A stretch of 64,000 bases of DNA from Thiothrix litoralis (GTDB taxonomy: Bacteria; Pseudomonadota; Gammaproteobacteria; Thiotrichales; Thiotrichaceae), in contig NZ_CP072801.1 of assembly GCF_017901135.1 (NCBI RefSeq), forward strand, positions 2,663,501-2,727,500. The letters are read 5' to 3'. The translations under genes and the position numbers were made by a program. Below are positions 7,375-16,564 of the stretch, piece by piece (position 1 is the first letter of the stretch; each line of letters starts with the position of its first letter). Below the pieces are notes generated by a model that was given only the letters and a program-made list of their open reading frames with translations, made no database searches and was not told where the DNA came from.

Positions 7375-8275
7375 TGTTATTGCTCCGTAGCAAGGGCAGT
7401 GCAGGCCACAACCACCAGTGACCGGGGTTTTCCCGAATCCGCTGTTCCAGTTGGTTGGCGAGCAACCCCATCAGTGCTGTTTCGTCATAGTCACACGGAT
7501 CAAGCACAGCAGAGAATTCCGCCATTACCCGACCCCCTCCCAAATCACGCATAAAGAACGGCGCGATCAATGCCCTGGTTTTTTTTGCAATTCGATAAAT
7601 ACCGGCGGGCAAGTCAATAGTACCGCTTATAAAATTAACTGTCACTCTTCCTTTATGCGCTTCTGTGTATGGAACATCAAATATCAACGCAATTAAGTGA
7701 TCGTTAAGCGCCCGATATAAAGGGCGTAGCTCATCACCTTCCACCAGAAATGGCCCACCCAAGGCTTGTTGCAAGCGTTGCAGCTTGAATAAACGGTAAC
7801 GGTACTCTGCCGGATGCAGCCCGTGGCTATTGGTAGCGCCGCCATCACGGGTAATCGTTCCTGTGGTAAAGCCCCTTGCCCGCATCGCAGACCCCGCCAT
7901 CCAGAAACGCCCGAAATGCCCGCCTGTCAGCAAAACCCGTTTACCCTGTTTACGCGCTTGCTCAATGGCATCAAAGCCTTGCAGCTCCACGATTTGCTTC
8001 ACCGGCTGGTGTTGCAGATACCAAGTATCCAGCGCTTCCTGTTCCACCATGCGGTAGTAATCGTCGATCCAGCCATCCAGTTGCACTGCACTCGCCTCCG
8101 GCAAGGCCAGTTGCATCTGGGTACGGATAGTCGCTGCTTCATCCTGCTTACGCCGCTTGAAAACCTCCGCCTGTTGCGCCGCCAAGCGATAGCCCAGCGC
8201 AGGCGGCAACTGTGCATACAGCGGAAACAACAACTGGTAACGCAAGGAAAAATCCTCAGGCCGCCACTGCATCAA
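7340..8275 (-). CDS. LpxL/HtrB-like acyltransferase homologue with altered active site
   Basis: 311 aa, similar in layout to lysophospholipid/lipid A acyltransferases (COG1560). The expected catalytic motif HX4(D/E) occurs as HFGRFW (His at ~125), so the acidic partner is replaced by Trp. Other family-like parts remain: a basic/aromatic N-terminal helix, a LIALIFDVPY block near 210, and IAPFFMRD near 254. There is no clear N-terminal transmembrane anchor. It lies between Wzt and the methyltransferase and overlaps both (20 and 35 bp), so it belongs to the polysaccharide operon. Either it uses another acid or it is a non-catalytic relative; this cannot be settled here. Confidence 0.65.
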   Translation of the reverse strand: MMQWRPEDFSLRYQLLFPLYAQLPPALGYRLAAQQAEVFKRRKQDEAATIRTQMQLALPEASAVQLDGWIDDYYRMVEQEALDTWYLQHQPVKQIVELQGFDAIEQARKQGKRVLLTGGHFGRFWMAGSAMRARGFTTGTITRDGGATNSHGLHPAEYRYRLFKLQRLQQALGGPFLVEGDELRPLYRALNDHLIALIFDVPYTEAHKGRVTVNFISGTIDLPAGIYRIAKKTRALIAPFFMRDLGGGRVMAEFSAVLDPCDYDETALMGLLANQLEQRIRENPGHWWLWPALPLLRSNNNEQGSRPLSFG

Positions 8276-9446
8276 CCACCTCTTCCCAACGGTGCGGCAA
8301 CATCACCATGCCCACCCCTTGCTGCTGCCCCGCTTGCTGCACCCGGAAAGCGCAGCAACGTTCGCGGGAGTCATACACATGCACACCACTGCTGTCGATC
8401 AGCCAGACTTCTAGGCAATATTCGCCCGACAACAGCGGCAAATGATCCATCACAAACGTTGCCGCCAGCACTCCATCATCCACCACCTGCATGGGCACAC
8501 CATCATGCAAAGTACTGATGCCGTAACACTGCACCTCATCATTGCGGCGAATCACCATTCCCACATGCACATCAGCCAGCGGACGCTCGCCCTGACTGGC
8601 GCGGATGCTCAGGCGGAACAGGTCATTGGTCTGGAACAGATCGCGATTCAAACTGACATCAAGAAGAGCAACGTTTCCCTCTCTTACTCCTCCCCTGATA
8701 AGGGGAGGCCGGGAGGGGTTTCTTCCTCTTACATCATCCTGATACGCATCCACCACGGCTTGCGCATCGCCCAACATCCGCACCCTGCCCTGTTCCAGCC
8801 ACACGGCCTGACGGCACATCTCGCGTACCTGATAGAGGTTATGGGAACAAAACACCAGCGTCGCACCGTTCCCGAGAATAGCCCGCATCCGATCCAAGGA
8901 TTTTTTCTGGAAATACTGATCACCAACAGAAAGCGCCTCATCCACAATCAGCACCGCAGGCTCAATCACCGCAGCCACCGCGAATACCAGCCGCACCACC
9001 ATACCGCTCGAATACGTTTTCACCGGCTGATGCGCAAACTCGCCCAATTCAGCAAACGCCAACACCTCAGGCAAGCAGCGTTCAATATCCGCATGAGCAA
9101 GCCCGCGCAACGCCAACCCCATCCGCGCATTATCCACACCACTAAATTCCGGCTGCAATCCCGTTCCCAGCTCCAGCAGCGCGGAACGTCTACCACGAAT
9201 CTCACAACTACCCTGCGTCGGCGGCAAGGTTCCCGCCAGCATTTTCAGAAAAGTACTTTTGCCCGCGCCATTATCGCCCACCACACCAAGCGAATCCCCA
9301 GCCTGCACACTCAAACTCACCCCTTGCAAGGCATGAAACAGCACATGGCGTTCGCGCCGCAACACCCATTCCAGCAAGGCATCACGCGGGTGCGCATAAC
9401 GCCGGTAAGCCACCCCAGCATTTTCCAAGCGAATGGCGGTACTCAC
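8256..9446 (-). CDS. wzt: Polysaccharide ABC exporter ATP-binding protein (Wzt-like)
   Basis: 396 aa from a GTG start whose GTGA overlaps the stop of the permease gene; a longer upstream reading lacks homology. Walker A GDNGAGKST is at ~57-65, the ABC signature YSSGM at ~145-149, Walker B VLIVDE at ~165-170, and a switch His in FCSHN at ~202. Residues ~258-396 form a separate C-terminal domain, as in Wzt proteins that recognise the capped end of the glycan before export. The linker (residues ~241-256, NPSRPPLIRGGVR) is encoded by a palindromic repeat. It pairs with the permease encoded immediately upstream. Confidence 0.9.
   Translation of the reverse strand: MSTAIRLENAGVAYRRYAHPRDALLEWVLRRERHVLFHALQGVSLSVQAGDSLGVVGDNGAGKSTFLKMLAGTLPPTQGSCEIRGRRSALLELGTGLQPEFSGVDNARMGLALRGLAHADIERCLPEVLAFAELGEFAHQPVKTYSSGMVVRLVFAVAAVIEPAVLIVDEALSVGDQYFQKKSLDRMRAILGNGATLVFCSHNLYQVREMCRQAVWLEQGRVRMLGDAQAVVDAYQDDVRGRNPSRPPLIRGGVREGNVALLDVSLNRDLFQTNDLFRLSIRASQGERPLADVHVGMVIRRNDEVQCYGISTLHDGVPMQVVDDGVLAATFVMDHLPLLSGEYCLEVWLIDSSGVHVYDSRERCCAFRVQQAGQQQGVGMVMLPHRWEEVVDAVAA
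8689..8708. repeat. 20-bp perfect palindrome in the Wzt linker
   Basis: CCTCCCCTGATAAGGGGAGG, flanked by further CCCTC/GGGAGG copies from about 8676 to 8725. Its translation NPSRPPLIRGG resembles peptides encoded by dispersed palindromic repeats in other bacteria. It falls exactly between the ATPase and the C-terminal domain. Confidence 0.7.
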
Positions 9447-10216
9447 AACACATACCTCGCCCGCCACAACAGGCGTTGAAACAGCCACAGCGCCGCCCCT
9501 AATAGCCCACTTGCCAGCAATAACAAAACCAGAAACGGCTGCCACAAAAACTGGCCTTCCAGCAAGGCAGCACGATAACCCTGCACCAGTTGCGCCAGCG
9601 GATTCCATTCAAACCACGCCTGAAATGTTTCTGGCACAACCGTCAGCGGGTACACAATCGGCGACACCAGCAACAACACGGTCAACAACGGTGGCATCAT
9701 CTGGCGCAAGTCACGCAGGAAAACCCCCAGCACCGCCAACCCATAAGCAAAGGCCAGCGAAAACACCACGCGCAACAACAGAAAAGGTAAATAAAACACC
9801 ACGCCCAGCGGCTGAAGCTGCCCCTGCAACCCCAGCCACAGCAACAACAAGCCGACTGACAAGCCTTCCAGCACCAGCGAAGCACCCACTGGCAACAACG
9901 GCAACAAGGCAGGTGGCAATGATGAATTCAGTAATAACTCGCGACGCTCCGTCAGCAGCACCGGCGCACGGGTCAGCACTTCTGCGAGTGCATTGAAGGC
10001 CGTTAGCCCGGTAAACAACCAAGCGGTAAACTGCACGGAATCGGTTGCAGCGCCCAAGCGCAGTTGCAAGATTTCACCAAACACCACTGCATACACCAAC
10101 AGCATGAACAGCGGTTGTGCCAATAACCAGAACACGCCCAGCACAGTTCCAGCATAACGTTCGCGTAAGTCTTGCCGTAATAGTTGCCCCAGCAAGGTCA
10201 AGGTTGCCGCATTCAC
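9443..10216 (-). CDS. wzm: Polysaccharide ABC exporter permease (Wzm-like)
   Basis: 257 aa. This is an ABC-2 type permease with about six hydrophobic segments. The N-terminal amphipathic LLRQDLRERYAGTVLGVFW precedes the first membrane helix, as is usual for Wzm/TagG/KpsM proteins. It forms the inner-membrane channel for a lipid-linked glycan, powered by the adjacent Wzt-like ATPase. Its stop overlaps the Wzt GTG start, and its ATG overlaps the stop of the upstream PPIase gene (ATGA). Together with Wzt it marks this cluster as ABC-transporter-dependent, distinct from the Wzy-type operon at 25.8-36.4 kb. Confidence 0.9.
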   Translation of the reverse strand: MNAATLTLLGQLLRQDLRERYAGTVLGVFWLLAQPLFMLLVYAVVFGEILQLRLGAATDSVQFTAWLFTGLTAFNALAEVLTRAPVLLTERRELLLNSSLPPALLPLLPVGASLVLEGLSVGLLLLWLGLQGQLQPLGVVFYLPFLLLRVVFSLAFAYGLAVLGVFLRDLRQMMPPLLTVLLLVSPIVYPLTVVPETFQAWFEWNPLAQLVQGYRAALLEGQFLWQPFLVLLLLASGLLGAALWLFQRLLWRARYVL

Positions 10217-10983
10217 ATTGCAGTATTCTGAGAAGCAGATTCAGACTTGGCGGCGGATTGCTGCTGAAATTCCTTACGTAAAGTTTCCAGTAACATTTTC
10301 TGCTGGTCTTTGCGGTATTCCTGTTGTAATTCGGCAATGATTTCTGGCTTTACCTGATCAAAGGAACGGATTTCCGCCTCTTTACGGTCAAGAAAACCCA
10401 ATAAGTAGGCTTTACCTTGGTCGATGAAGACATCACTTAACGGCTTGTCGGCTGAAAGGGCTTCCGCTGCCGCAAAAAATGCCGCAGACTTTTGCTCTTT
10501 ATGAAACCAGTAGCTATCACCCTGTGCCAACCTCAGATCAACCGCTTTACTGTGTTCCATCACCGCCGTCTTGAAATCCTGTTTGCCCGCAACAACCTCA
10601 CCCCGTATCGTTTCGAGTTCCGCTTGTATCGCCTGCGCTTTTTCTTCAGGAACCTCCAATTCCAGCACTCTGACACGCAAACGCAACGGCAAGTTGTATT
10701 GTTTATCTTTGCGGACTTGGTAAAGTTCTTCGGCACGAGCACTGAAATCAGGCATACCGGCCACGCTTTCCGCCTCAATCGTCAAACGCACTAATTGTTC
10801 CTTCCGAAAATTTTCTACCTGATCCAGTAATTCCGGGCTATTATCCAGCCCTAGCTTAATCCCCTTTTGAATCAGAGCATTCTGGATATAATGTTTTTCA
10901 GCATCGACAGGTGCAGCAATATCACTAGCCATCACCACAAATGAACAAGAGCACAGCAGTGCCAAGATAATTTTTTGGCGCAT
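10213..10983 (-). CDS. Periplasmic parvulin-type peptidyl-prolyl isomerase (PpiC/SurA/EpsD-like)
   Basis: 256 aa. A signal peptide (~1-19, hydrophobic LALLCSCSFVVMA) is followed by helical SurA-like regions and a central parvulin-like domain (~100-210). That domain shows LRLRVRVLELEVPEEKAQAIQ, a helix of basic and acidic residues, and a SYWFHKEQ turn. The C-terminus is charged and Gln-rich, as in SurA/PrsA-like chaperones. Such proteins are regular members of polysaccharide export loci (EpsD type), where they probably help outer-membrane partners fold. It overlaps wzm by 4 bp and is first in the cluster. The isomerase active-site residues cannot be verified by eye. Confidence 0.7.
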   Translation of the reverse strand: MRQKIILALLCSCSFVVMASDIAAPVDAEKHYIQNALIQKGIKLGLDNSPELLDQVENFRKEQLVRLTIEAESVAGMPDFSARAEELYQVRKDKQYNLPLRLRVRVLELEVPEEKAQAIQAELETIRGEVVAGKQDFKTAVMEHSKAVDLRLAQGDSYWFHKEQKSAAFFAAAEALSADKPLSDVFIDQGKAYLLGFLDRKEAEIRSFDQVKPEIIAELQQEYRKDQQKMLLETLRKEFQQQSAAKSESASQNTAM

Positions 10984-11100
10984 AAAGATAATCCTGAAGC
11001 AACAAGCATTAACTATAGGGCAACAGGAACAAGCCCTGTCGCCCTTTGCATGATCTTAACCTCAATTTGAACGATTAAGATCTAACCCAACACATTCATT

Positions 11101-11120
11101 CAATCAATCAATCAATCAAT
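11101..11120. repeat. CAAT tetranucleotide repeat across the stop codon of the 578-aa gene
   Basis: Five perfect CAAT units, preceded by two CATT units (11093-11100). The stop codon of the minus-strand gene (11116-11118) lies inside the array. A change in copy number would alter only the last residue or the stop position. Confidence 0.7.
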
Positions 11121-12852
11121 CACGTTGGAACTTATGCGGCAATGCATCACCAAAGCTACCAGCAGGATTATCGACAACTTTGCCTTGAATAAAGGCCGCA
11201 CCGACAACGGGAACCCCTTCATACAATGAGTCTGTCGCTACTGGATCAACCGCATTCGCACCATAGGCTTTTGCACTATCAAAACCAGCAGATAAACCGT
11301 AGCCCTTAAAGGACAAACGTGCCCAACCACTAACAAACTCGCCCACACTGAGAGGATTTATATCCGATCCGCTAGAAAGTACGGAATAACTAGCATCATA
11401 TCCAGGATCTGTTGTTAGGAAAGTCAAGACATTGACCTCACGTCGCAACTCCGCACATGTTCCTGCCTCTACGCACGGATCTACAATAGTAGGATTATCG
11501 CACATGTCTGGCACACTATCGTCATTGGTATCTTTTTGATACTCCGTCGGGCAACAAGCATCACCAGAGGTTCCCAACTCGCCATCCTTATCTTTGTCAA
11601 AAATTGAGGAACCCGCTGGACATTTTGTCGGCGAGAAGTCTACGAAACCAAAAAAGTCATTTTCACCTATTGGGGTATTAGAATGTGACATACCCTCTTC
11701 ACGGTCATAAATATCTTGAAATACACCAGCCAGAACCAATGACCCATCACGACTATTCATCTCATCAATCGTCAGAGCCGTTGCGGTATCAGTAATCTCT
11801 TTTTTATCTTTCCAAGCGATACCATATTTCTTCATCGGGAATGTCATAACCCAGTCAGTATGGCCATCATAATCAGCACTCGGATCCACAAAATACTCAT
11901 TCATCACATAAGGGGCTGTCAATACATGAGCCATCGGATAAGGGTTCTTGCCACAGGCAGGTGTCAAGTCATCACCATCCATCAAACAAGCATCCTTGGT
12001 AAACGGCTTCCAAGTAGTTTCCACCATTTCAGAACCAGTGAGTATCGTACTGGTGGTTACATCCCCAGAAGCCAGAGAGGGCAGGCCAAAGTTAACTGGG
12101 CTACTCGCCAGATAGTGCTGTGCCTGGGTGCTGTAGTTGTCGATTGCAACGGGGTCAACCGCAAATGCAGTCCCTTTCTCAATATTTAGTATTGCCGAAT
12201 GACCAAATAACCCCCCTGTCGGTGCAGACATTCCCTTGGCACTCGCCCCAGTGCCTTCAGTGAAACGCTTAGCACTCCAAGCATTAGCAACAGCTGTACA
12301 GTCTGCTGGTGCTCCGTCATGATGCAAGACACCCGCTTTCACAAGAGAGTCTTCCACGACCCCCATCTCAATGACTTCGACATAACCTTCTTGGGTATCT
12401 GATGCATTAATACCAAATACTTCATACCCATGAAAATTTTTAGTCGTTTCACACCGACCATCCTCGCAGGAAGCCGCCATTTCCAAAGGTAAGGTACACG
12501 TCCGGTCTGTTGTGGTGAGAGAACCCACGTAATTACCATTTTTATCAGGTTCTTGGCTCTGCTTCAGCGTAGCTGTCCAGACATCATTCGGTGACATGTA
12601 AATATTAAAGTCAAACATGTCCTTACTAGTCTTACTTTCACGAAAATGAATTTTTACAGCCTTAGTCTTATCTGTTGAGTTCACCAAGTTAATATTAGTA
12701 ATATATTTATCTTTGGCATTAAAGTACGGAAAAATAAGCGCCTGACCTGTACCGTCCGGGTTAACATGTACAGCCTCAGCACTTGTCATGATACCCATGA
12801 CTCCCATGACCCCAGCCACAACGCTAAGGGCTATTTTGCTTTTTTTGAACAC
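11116..12852 (-). CDS. Exported 578-aa protein of unknown function with TSP3-like Asp-rich repeats
   Basis: A signal peptide covers residues 1-27 (cleavage after TSAEA). The mature N-terminus (VHVNPDGTGQALIFPYFNAKD) and the next ~300 residues form a domain I recognise only as belonging to uncharacterised exported proteins of sulfur bacteria. Around residues 415-450 there are Asp/Asn-rich stretches (FDKDKDGELGTSGDACC, KDTNDDSVPDMCDN) resembling thrombospondin type-3 calcium loops. Eleven or so cysteines suggest disulfides. It lies between the T2SS genes and the polysaccharide cluster on the same strand, with its own ~130-bp AT-rich upstream region. A role as T2SS cargo is possible but unproved. 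Confidence 0.6.
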   Translation of the reverse strand: MFKKSKIALSVVAGVMGVMGIMTSAEAVHVNPDGTGQALIFPYFNAKDKYITNINLVNSTDKTKAVKIHFRESKTSKDMFDFNIYMSPNDVWTATLKQSQEPDKNGNYVGSLTTTDRTCTLPLEMAASCEDGRCETTKNFHGYEVFGINASDTQEGYVEVIEMGVVEDSLVKAGVLHHDGAPADCTAVANAWSAKRFTEGTGASAKGMSAPTGGLFGHSAILNIEKGTAFAVDPVAIDNYSTQAQHYLASSPVNFGLPSLASGDVTTSTILTGSEMVETTWKPFTKDACLMDGDDLTPACGKNPYPMAHVLTAPYVMNEYFVDPSADYDGHTDWVMTFPMKKYGIAWKDKKEITDTATALTIDEMNSRDGSLVLAGVFQDIYDREEGMSHSNTPIGENDFFGFVDFSPTKCPAGSSIFDKDKDGELGTSGDACCPTEYQKDTNDDSVPDMCDNPTIVDPCVEAGTCAELRREVNVLTFLTTDPGYDASYSVLSSGSDINPLSVGEFVSGWARLSFKGYGLSAGFDSAKAYGANAVDPVATDSLYEGVPVVGAAFIQGKVVDNPAGSFGDALPHKFQRD

Positions 12853-12982
12853 TTGCGTGCCTCCTTATTTTTAATTCATATTTAGTTGGTAAAAGGCGTT
12901 TAGGTTTATCTATTCACACGCTTGGTTAGCTCCAAGCGTTAAATAAATTATACCATATTAATAATTTTTTTCACGCAAGTAT

Positions 12983-13378
12983 TCATTCATCTACATACCG
13001 CCAATCTGAAAACCAACCATCCCTGACCCAGACCTCATGCAGGGTAGTATGACTTTCCATCGGCTTACTCAAACCCGGCATCCGCATCACAACAGCCACA
13101 TCAACAGCCACATCACAGCGCTTACCAGACTCAACGCATTGAATCTGCTTAACTTTGACTTTTTTCCATAAACCACTATGTACCTTGTGCTTAAACATCT
13201 CTTGTGAGGTGGTTTTCTGGAAAGCATCCGTGTAGTACTGGTAAGCCTCTTCCATATTCCCTTGAATCAGAGCCTGCCAACGGCCTTCCGCCGCCTTACT
13301 CAAAGCTTCCTCACCAGAACCACACGCTGTCAGCAGGGAAGTTGCTAGTAATAAACTCACGGTATTTTTAATTAACAT
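12983..13378 (-). CDS. Small lipoprotein downstream of gspD
   Basis: 131 aa with a clear lipobox, LLTAC (Cys19). The mature part is a small alpha/beta domain with EGRWQALIQGNMEEAYQYYT, which resembles the start of NTF2-like or TPR-like small domains. It ends in a Trp-rich strand (VRDGWFSDWRY). It overlaps gspD by 11 bp, so translation is probably coupled, and it may serve the secretin, for instance as a pilotin-like or accessory lipoprotein. No homology proves this. Confidence 0.6.
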   Translation of the reverse strand: MLIKNTVSLLLATSLLTACGSGEEALSKAAEGRWQALIQGNMEEAYQYYTDAFQKTTSQEMFKHKVHSGLWKKVKVKQIQCVESGKRCDVAVDVAVVMRMPGLSKPMESHTTLHEVWVRDGWFSDWRYVDE

Positions 13379-15638
13379 ATTGCCCCTTCAATTGTGGTAG
13401 GAATTTATCCCCTTCCATCAGGCTTTTCATGCGATCCCGCATTTCCTGACCTGTTTTAACCAAATCACGCTGGCTGGTGATCGCCGTTGGCGTAATCATT
13501 ACCAGTAATTCAGTACGCTTGCCGCCCTGGCTAGTACCGCTGAATGCACTACCGATAATAGGTAGCTTGCTCAGACCCGGCACACCAGTGCGACCTTCGG
13601 TATTATTGTCACGAATCAAACCACCGAGGACGACGGTTTCACCACTTTTAACCGCCACGTTGCTCTTGATATTACGTTGCAAGAAGCTGCGGTTGCCGGT
13701 GGCGGAATCCACTTCGCCCACGTCAGTAATGTCTTGCTGGATGTCCATTTTTACCAGCCCGTTGGAATTCACATGCGGCGTTACTTGCAAGGAAACCCCC
13801 GTATCCTTGTATTGCACGGTAGTCGCCGTTGTCAGACCTGAACTGCTGCCACTAGCGGTGGACAGACTCCCGGTAAAGACTGGCTGCTGATCCCCCACCT
13901 TGATGGAAGCGGTTTGATTATCCAATACCAATACCGACGGCGAAGACAATACGCGCACTTTGGACTCACGTGCTAATGCATTGATTGCTCCCATCACCCG
14001 TTCAGCCCCCAATGTCGCCGAGAAGGAGAATCCACCCGGGGTCGTATAACCACTGGAGTCAGACCCCAAGCTCCCCAGACCGTTCGTCCCAAACGCATTG
14101 CCGTTGTTCCTGAAGTACCATTGCAAACCATACTCCAGACCATCCGTCAGGGTCACTTCCATGATGGAGGCTTCTACCTGCACCTGCATCGGCATAATAT
14201 CCAAACGTTTCAATGATTCCTGAATTTGTTTGTAAGCATCCTCTGTACACATGATCATCAGCGAGTTATTAACCTTATCAGCAACGATACGGACTTCGGC
14301 ATCCGGGTTAATACTGACCCCACCACCACCGCCATCTCCCAACATGGTTTTTGCGGGGCCAGCCATCGGTTGACCCTCTCCCCCCACCATCGCGGGCGAG
14401 AGTCCCGGAGCCAAGCTGGAGGTATCACTACCCGGTAAAACGCCACCCTTGCTACTGCTTGTCTTACCACTAAAAATCTGGTTAAGCATGTCAGCTAGAT
14501 GTTCTGCATCACCATTTTGCACTTGGTAAACAAACAGTTGCTTACCAGCCGTCTGGCTGACTTGATCAAAACGGTCTACCCAGTCTTTCATATCTTTGAG
14601 GTAATCAGGATTGGCGGAAATGATCATAATGCTGTTCATGTGCTCAATCGGCATGATTTTGATCATACCCGCCATCGGGCTGTTGCCGCTTTCGCCGAAT
14701 AGAGCATCGAGGTTTTTCGCCACAACCGATACTTCCACATTTTTCAAACGGTATATGCCAACCGACATACCTTTCAACACATTCACGTCAAATGTCTGAA
14801 TAGTGGCCATCAGGTTAGCCAGTTCCGAACTGGTTCCCGCCAGCACCAACATATTGCGGTTCGGGTCAACCCGCACGAAAGCATCCGGGCTTGCCAATGG
14901 CTCCAAAATCTTTTGCATTTCAGAAACCGGAATATAACGCAACGTTACCACCTGCATACTGTAACCGGGCTTAATCGCCCCGGCAGAAGGCATGAAACCA
15001 CGCCCTTTCAAGTTAGCACGCGCCGCCACCCGGTAATTGCCGGTGTCATCCTTGTAGAGCACTGCCCCCTGAGTTTGCAGCAAGGATTCCAGCGTGGGAA
15101 TCAGTGCATCCCGATCAATCGGGTTGGTGGAATTGATAGTCACTTCACCTTCAACCCCCGGCTCTACGGTATAGGTTTGCTTGAGGATGTCACCCAGCAC
15201 AACCTTGACCACTTCACGGATACTGGCTCGTTCAAAGTTAAGCGCAATACCTTCACCACGAGCAGCTTTGTTCGACACAGTGGGACGCTTAACATCTGAA
15301 CGGTAGTAATCCTGAGTGCCGAGAATCAGCTCTACATCATCGCGCTTATTACTCTTACTGGTGCTTCCCGCAGACCCTGACGGCATGGAATCCCACGCGG
15401 GGGTAGTATTGCTATCCTCACGATAACCAACGGTCTGGATACTGCCGCTATCCAATGGGTGCAAGACCGGACGCGATAACCCCACCGCAGCGGAGTCCAA
15501 TTCCTTAACCGCATCGCTACGTTGAAAACCTGCTTTTTTGATGTTACTGCGATAACCCGGACTGCCTTTTATTGACGTGCAAGCGGACATAAGTACCGCC
15601 ACACTGACAAGCCCTACAATGCTGCCCCTGTATTTCAC
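13368..15638 (-). CDS. gspD: Type II secretion system secretin GspD
   Basis: 756 aa. Lipoprotein-type signal with lipobox LMSAC (Cys20). An N0 domain begins near 130 (GIALNFERASIREVVKVVLG). N1-N3 domains follow with repeated VTLRYIPVSEMQKIL- and VYQVQNGDAEHLADMLNQ-type elements. The secretin core at ~480-720 contains VQVEASIMEVTL and the LPIIGSAFS/TELLVMITP end typical of PF00263. A Gly/Ser-rich insert (SSSKGGVLPGSDTSS, then GDGGGGG) separates N3 from the core. It forms the outer-membrane channel. Neighbours gspC-like, gspM and gspL lie upstream on the same strand; gspE-K are not in the window. Confidence 0.92.
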   Translation of the reverse strand: MKYRGSIVGLVSVAVLMSACTSIKGSPGYRSNIKKAGFQRSDAVKELDSAAVGLSRPVLHPLDSGSIQTVGYREDSNTTPAWDSMPSGSAGSTSKSNKRDDVELILGTQDYYRSDVKRPTVSNKAARGEGIALNFERASIREVVKVVLGDILKQTYTVEPGVEGEVTINSTNPIDRDALIPTLESLLQTQGAVLYKDDTGNYRVAARANLKGRGFMPSAGAIKPGYSMQVVTLRYIPVSEMQKILEPLASPDAFVRVDPNRNMLVLAGTSSELANLMATIQTFDVNVLKGMSVGIYRLKNVEVSVVAKNLDALFGESGNSPMAGMIKIMPIEHMNSIMIISANPDYLKDMKDWVDRFDQVSQTAGKQLFVYQVQNGDAEHLADMLNQIFSGKTSSSKGGVLPGSDTSSLAPGLSPAMVGGEGQPMAGPAKTMLGDGGGGGVSINPDAEVRIVADKVNNSLMIMCTEDAYKQIQESLKRLDIMPMQVQVEASIMEVTLTDGLEYGLQWYFRNNGNAFGTNGLGSLGSDSSGYTTPGGFSFSATLGAERVMGAINALARESKVRVLSSPSVLVLDNQTASIKVGDQQPVFTGSLSTASGSSSGLTTATTVQYKDTGVSLQVTPHVNSNGLVKMDIQQDITDVGEVDSATGNRSFLQRNIKSNVAVKSGETVVLGGLIRDNNTEGRTGVPGLSKLPIIGSAFSGTSQGGKRTELLVMITPTAITSQRDLVKTGQEMRDRMKSLMEGDKFLPQLKGQYVN

Positions 15639-15778
15639 AAAGTTAACCCCATTTGTTTTTATTTTTATTCTGAGCCTCGGTCTGATAGATCCCGTCGGGC
15701 TTTATTTTAACTATACTAATGGTTTATCAATTTAATAAAAAGTACAGCTTATCGGATAGATCATACCTATCTTCCTGC

Positions 15779-16564
15779 TCATGGTGGTGCTTGCCCCTGA
15801 GCATCATTCGTTAAAGCGCCCCAACGTGAGGCCATTAAACGCTGACGTGCTTCCAGCGCATCATTGACCGACAAGGCAGGTGGCTGCTTTTCCATATCCG
15901 CTGGAAACGGCAATCCCGCGCCTGCGGGTACATTCCCCGCCGCCCCCCCTAGCATAACGGGCTGCTGTTGGATCTGTTGTGCCGCTACCGCCTGACGCGC
16001 GGCGCGTTGATGTTTCTGGGCAGCTTGTTGTAAGGCACGAGCCTCGGCAACCTGCGGGCTTTCTTGTGGCGCAGAAAAATCTGCTACCAGTGGAATCACC
16101 TGTTCCTGATCACCCACGCTCAGAATCAGACGGTCAGGGTCGATACCCTTGACGCTCCACGCGCCCCACATCTCGCCCTTGCGCAAATGCACGCTGCCAC
16201 CGGCAGCATTTTCCATGATCGCAAACAGGCTGTCGCCCAAATCAACGATCCCGATCAGGCGGCCTTCCGGCAACGTAGTATCTACCGGGGCAGCCGCGAC
16301 CACAGGTGCTACCACTGGTTCTGGCTCGATAGCCTTGCGGCTTTCCCAGAACAACGGGGTGCTGACCATTTGCGGGTAACTGTTCAAATCCGGCGCATCC
16401 AGCGCACTGGCATCGGGAATTTTCACGCTAATGCTGTCGGCCTGATGAGCTTGCTGTTCCTCCAACACTTTCAGGTTGAATAAGCCCCAAGCCGTTAATC
16501 CTAATAAAACAGCACCACTCAGTAACAAAACTGACTGCACGGGTGGTTTAATCAAGCTTTTCAT
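15779..16564 (-). CDS. T2SS inner-membrane protein, GspC/PilP-like
   Basis: 261 aa from the ATG with a GGGGAGG ribosome site; a GTG six codons earlier lies inside that site. A single membrane helix at ~9-30 is followed by a Pro/Ala-rich linker. Next comes a small beta domain near 90-165 (GRLIGIVDLGDSLFAIMEN, RKGEMWGAWSVKGI), the homology-region fold by which GspC/PilP contacts the secretin N0 domain. The C-terminal part is Gln/Ala-rich and lacks a PDZ domain. It overlaps gspM by 17 bp and lies 140 bp upstream of gspD. It could equally be labelled GspN/GspP; gspC-like is the functional reading. Confidence 0.7.
   Translation of the reverse strand: MKSLIKPPVQSVLLLSGAVLLGLTAWGLFNLKVLEEQQAHQADSISVKIPDASALDAPDLNSYPQMVSTPLFWESRKAIEPEPVVAPVVAAAPVDTTLPEGRLIGIVDLGDSLFAIMENAAGGSVHLRKGEMWGAWSVKGIDPDRLILSVGDQEQVIPLVADFSAPQESPQVAEARALQQAAQKHQRAARQAVAAQQIQQQPVMLGGAAGNVPAGAGLPFPADMEKQPPALSVNDALEARQRLMASRWGALTNDAQGQAPP

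Noticed and set aside
11093-11120. CAAT array as a phase-variation switch
   Set aside because: The array is at the very end of the gene, so slippage changes at most the last residues; no on/off effect is expected.
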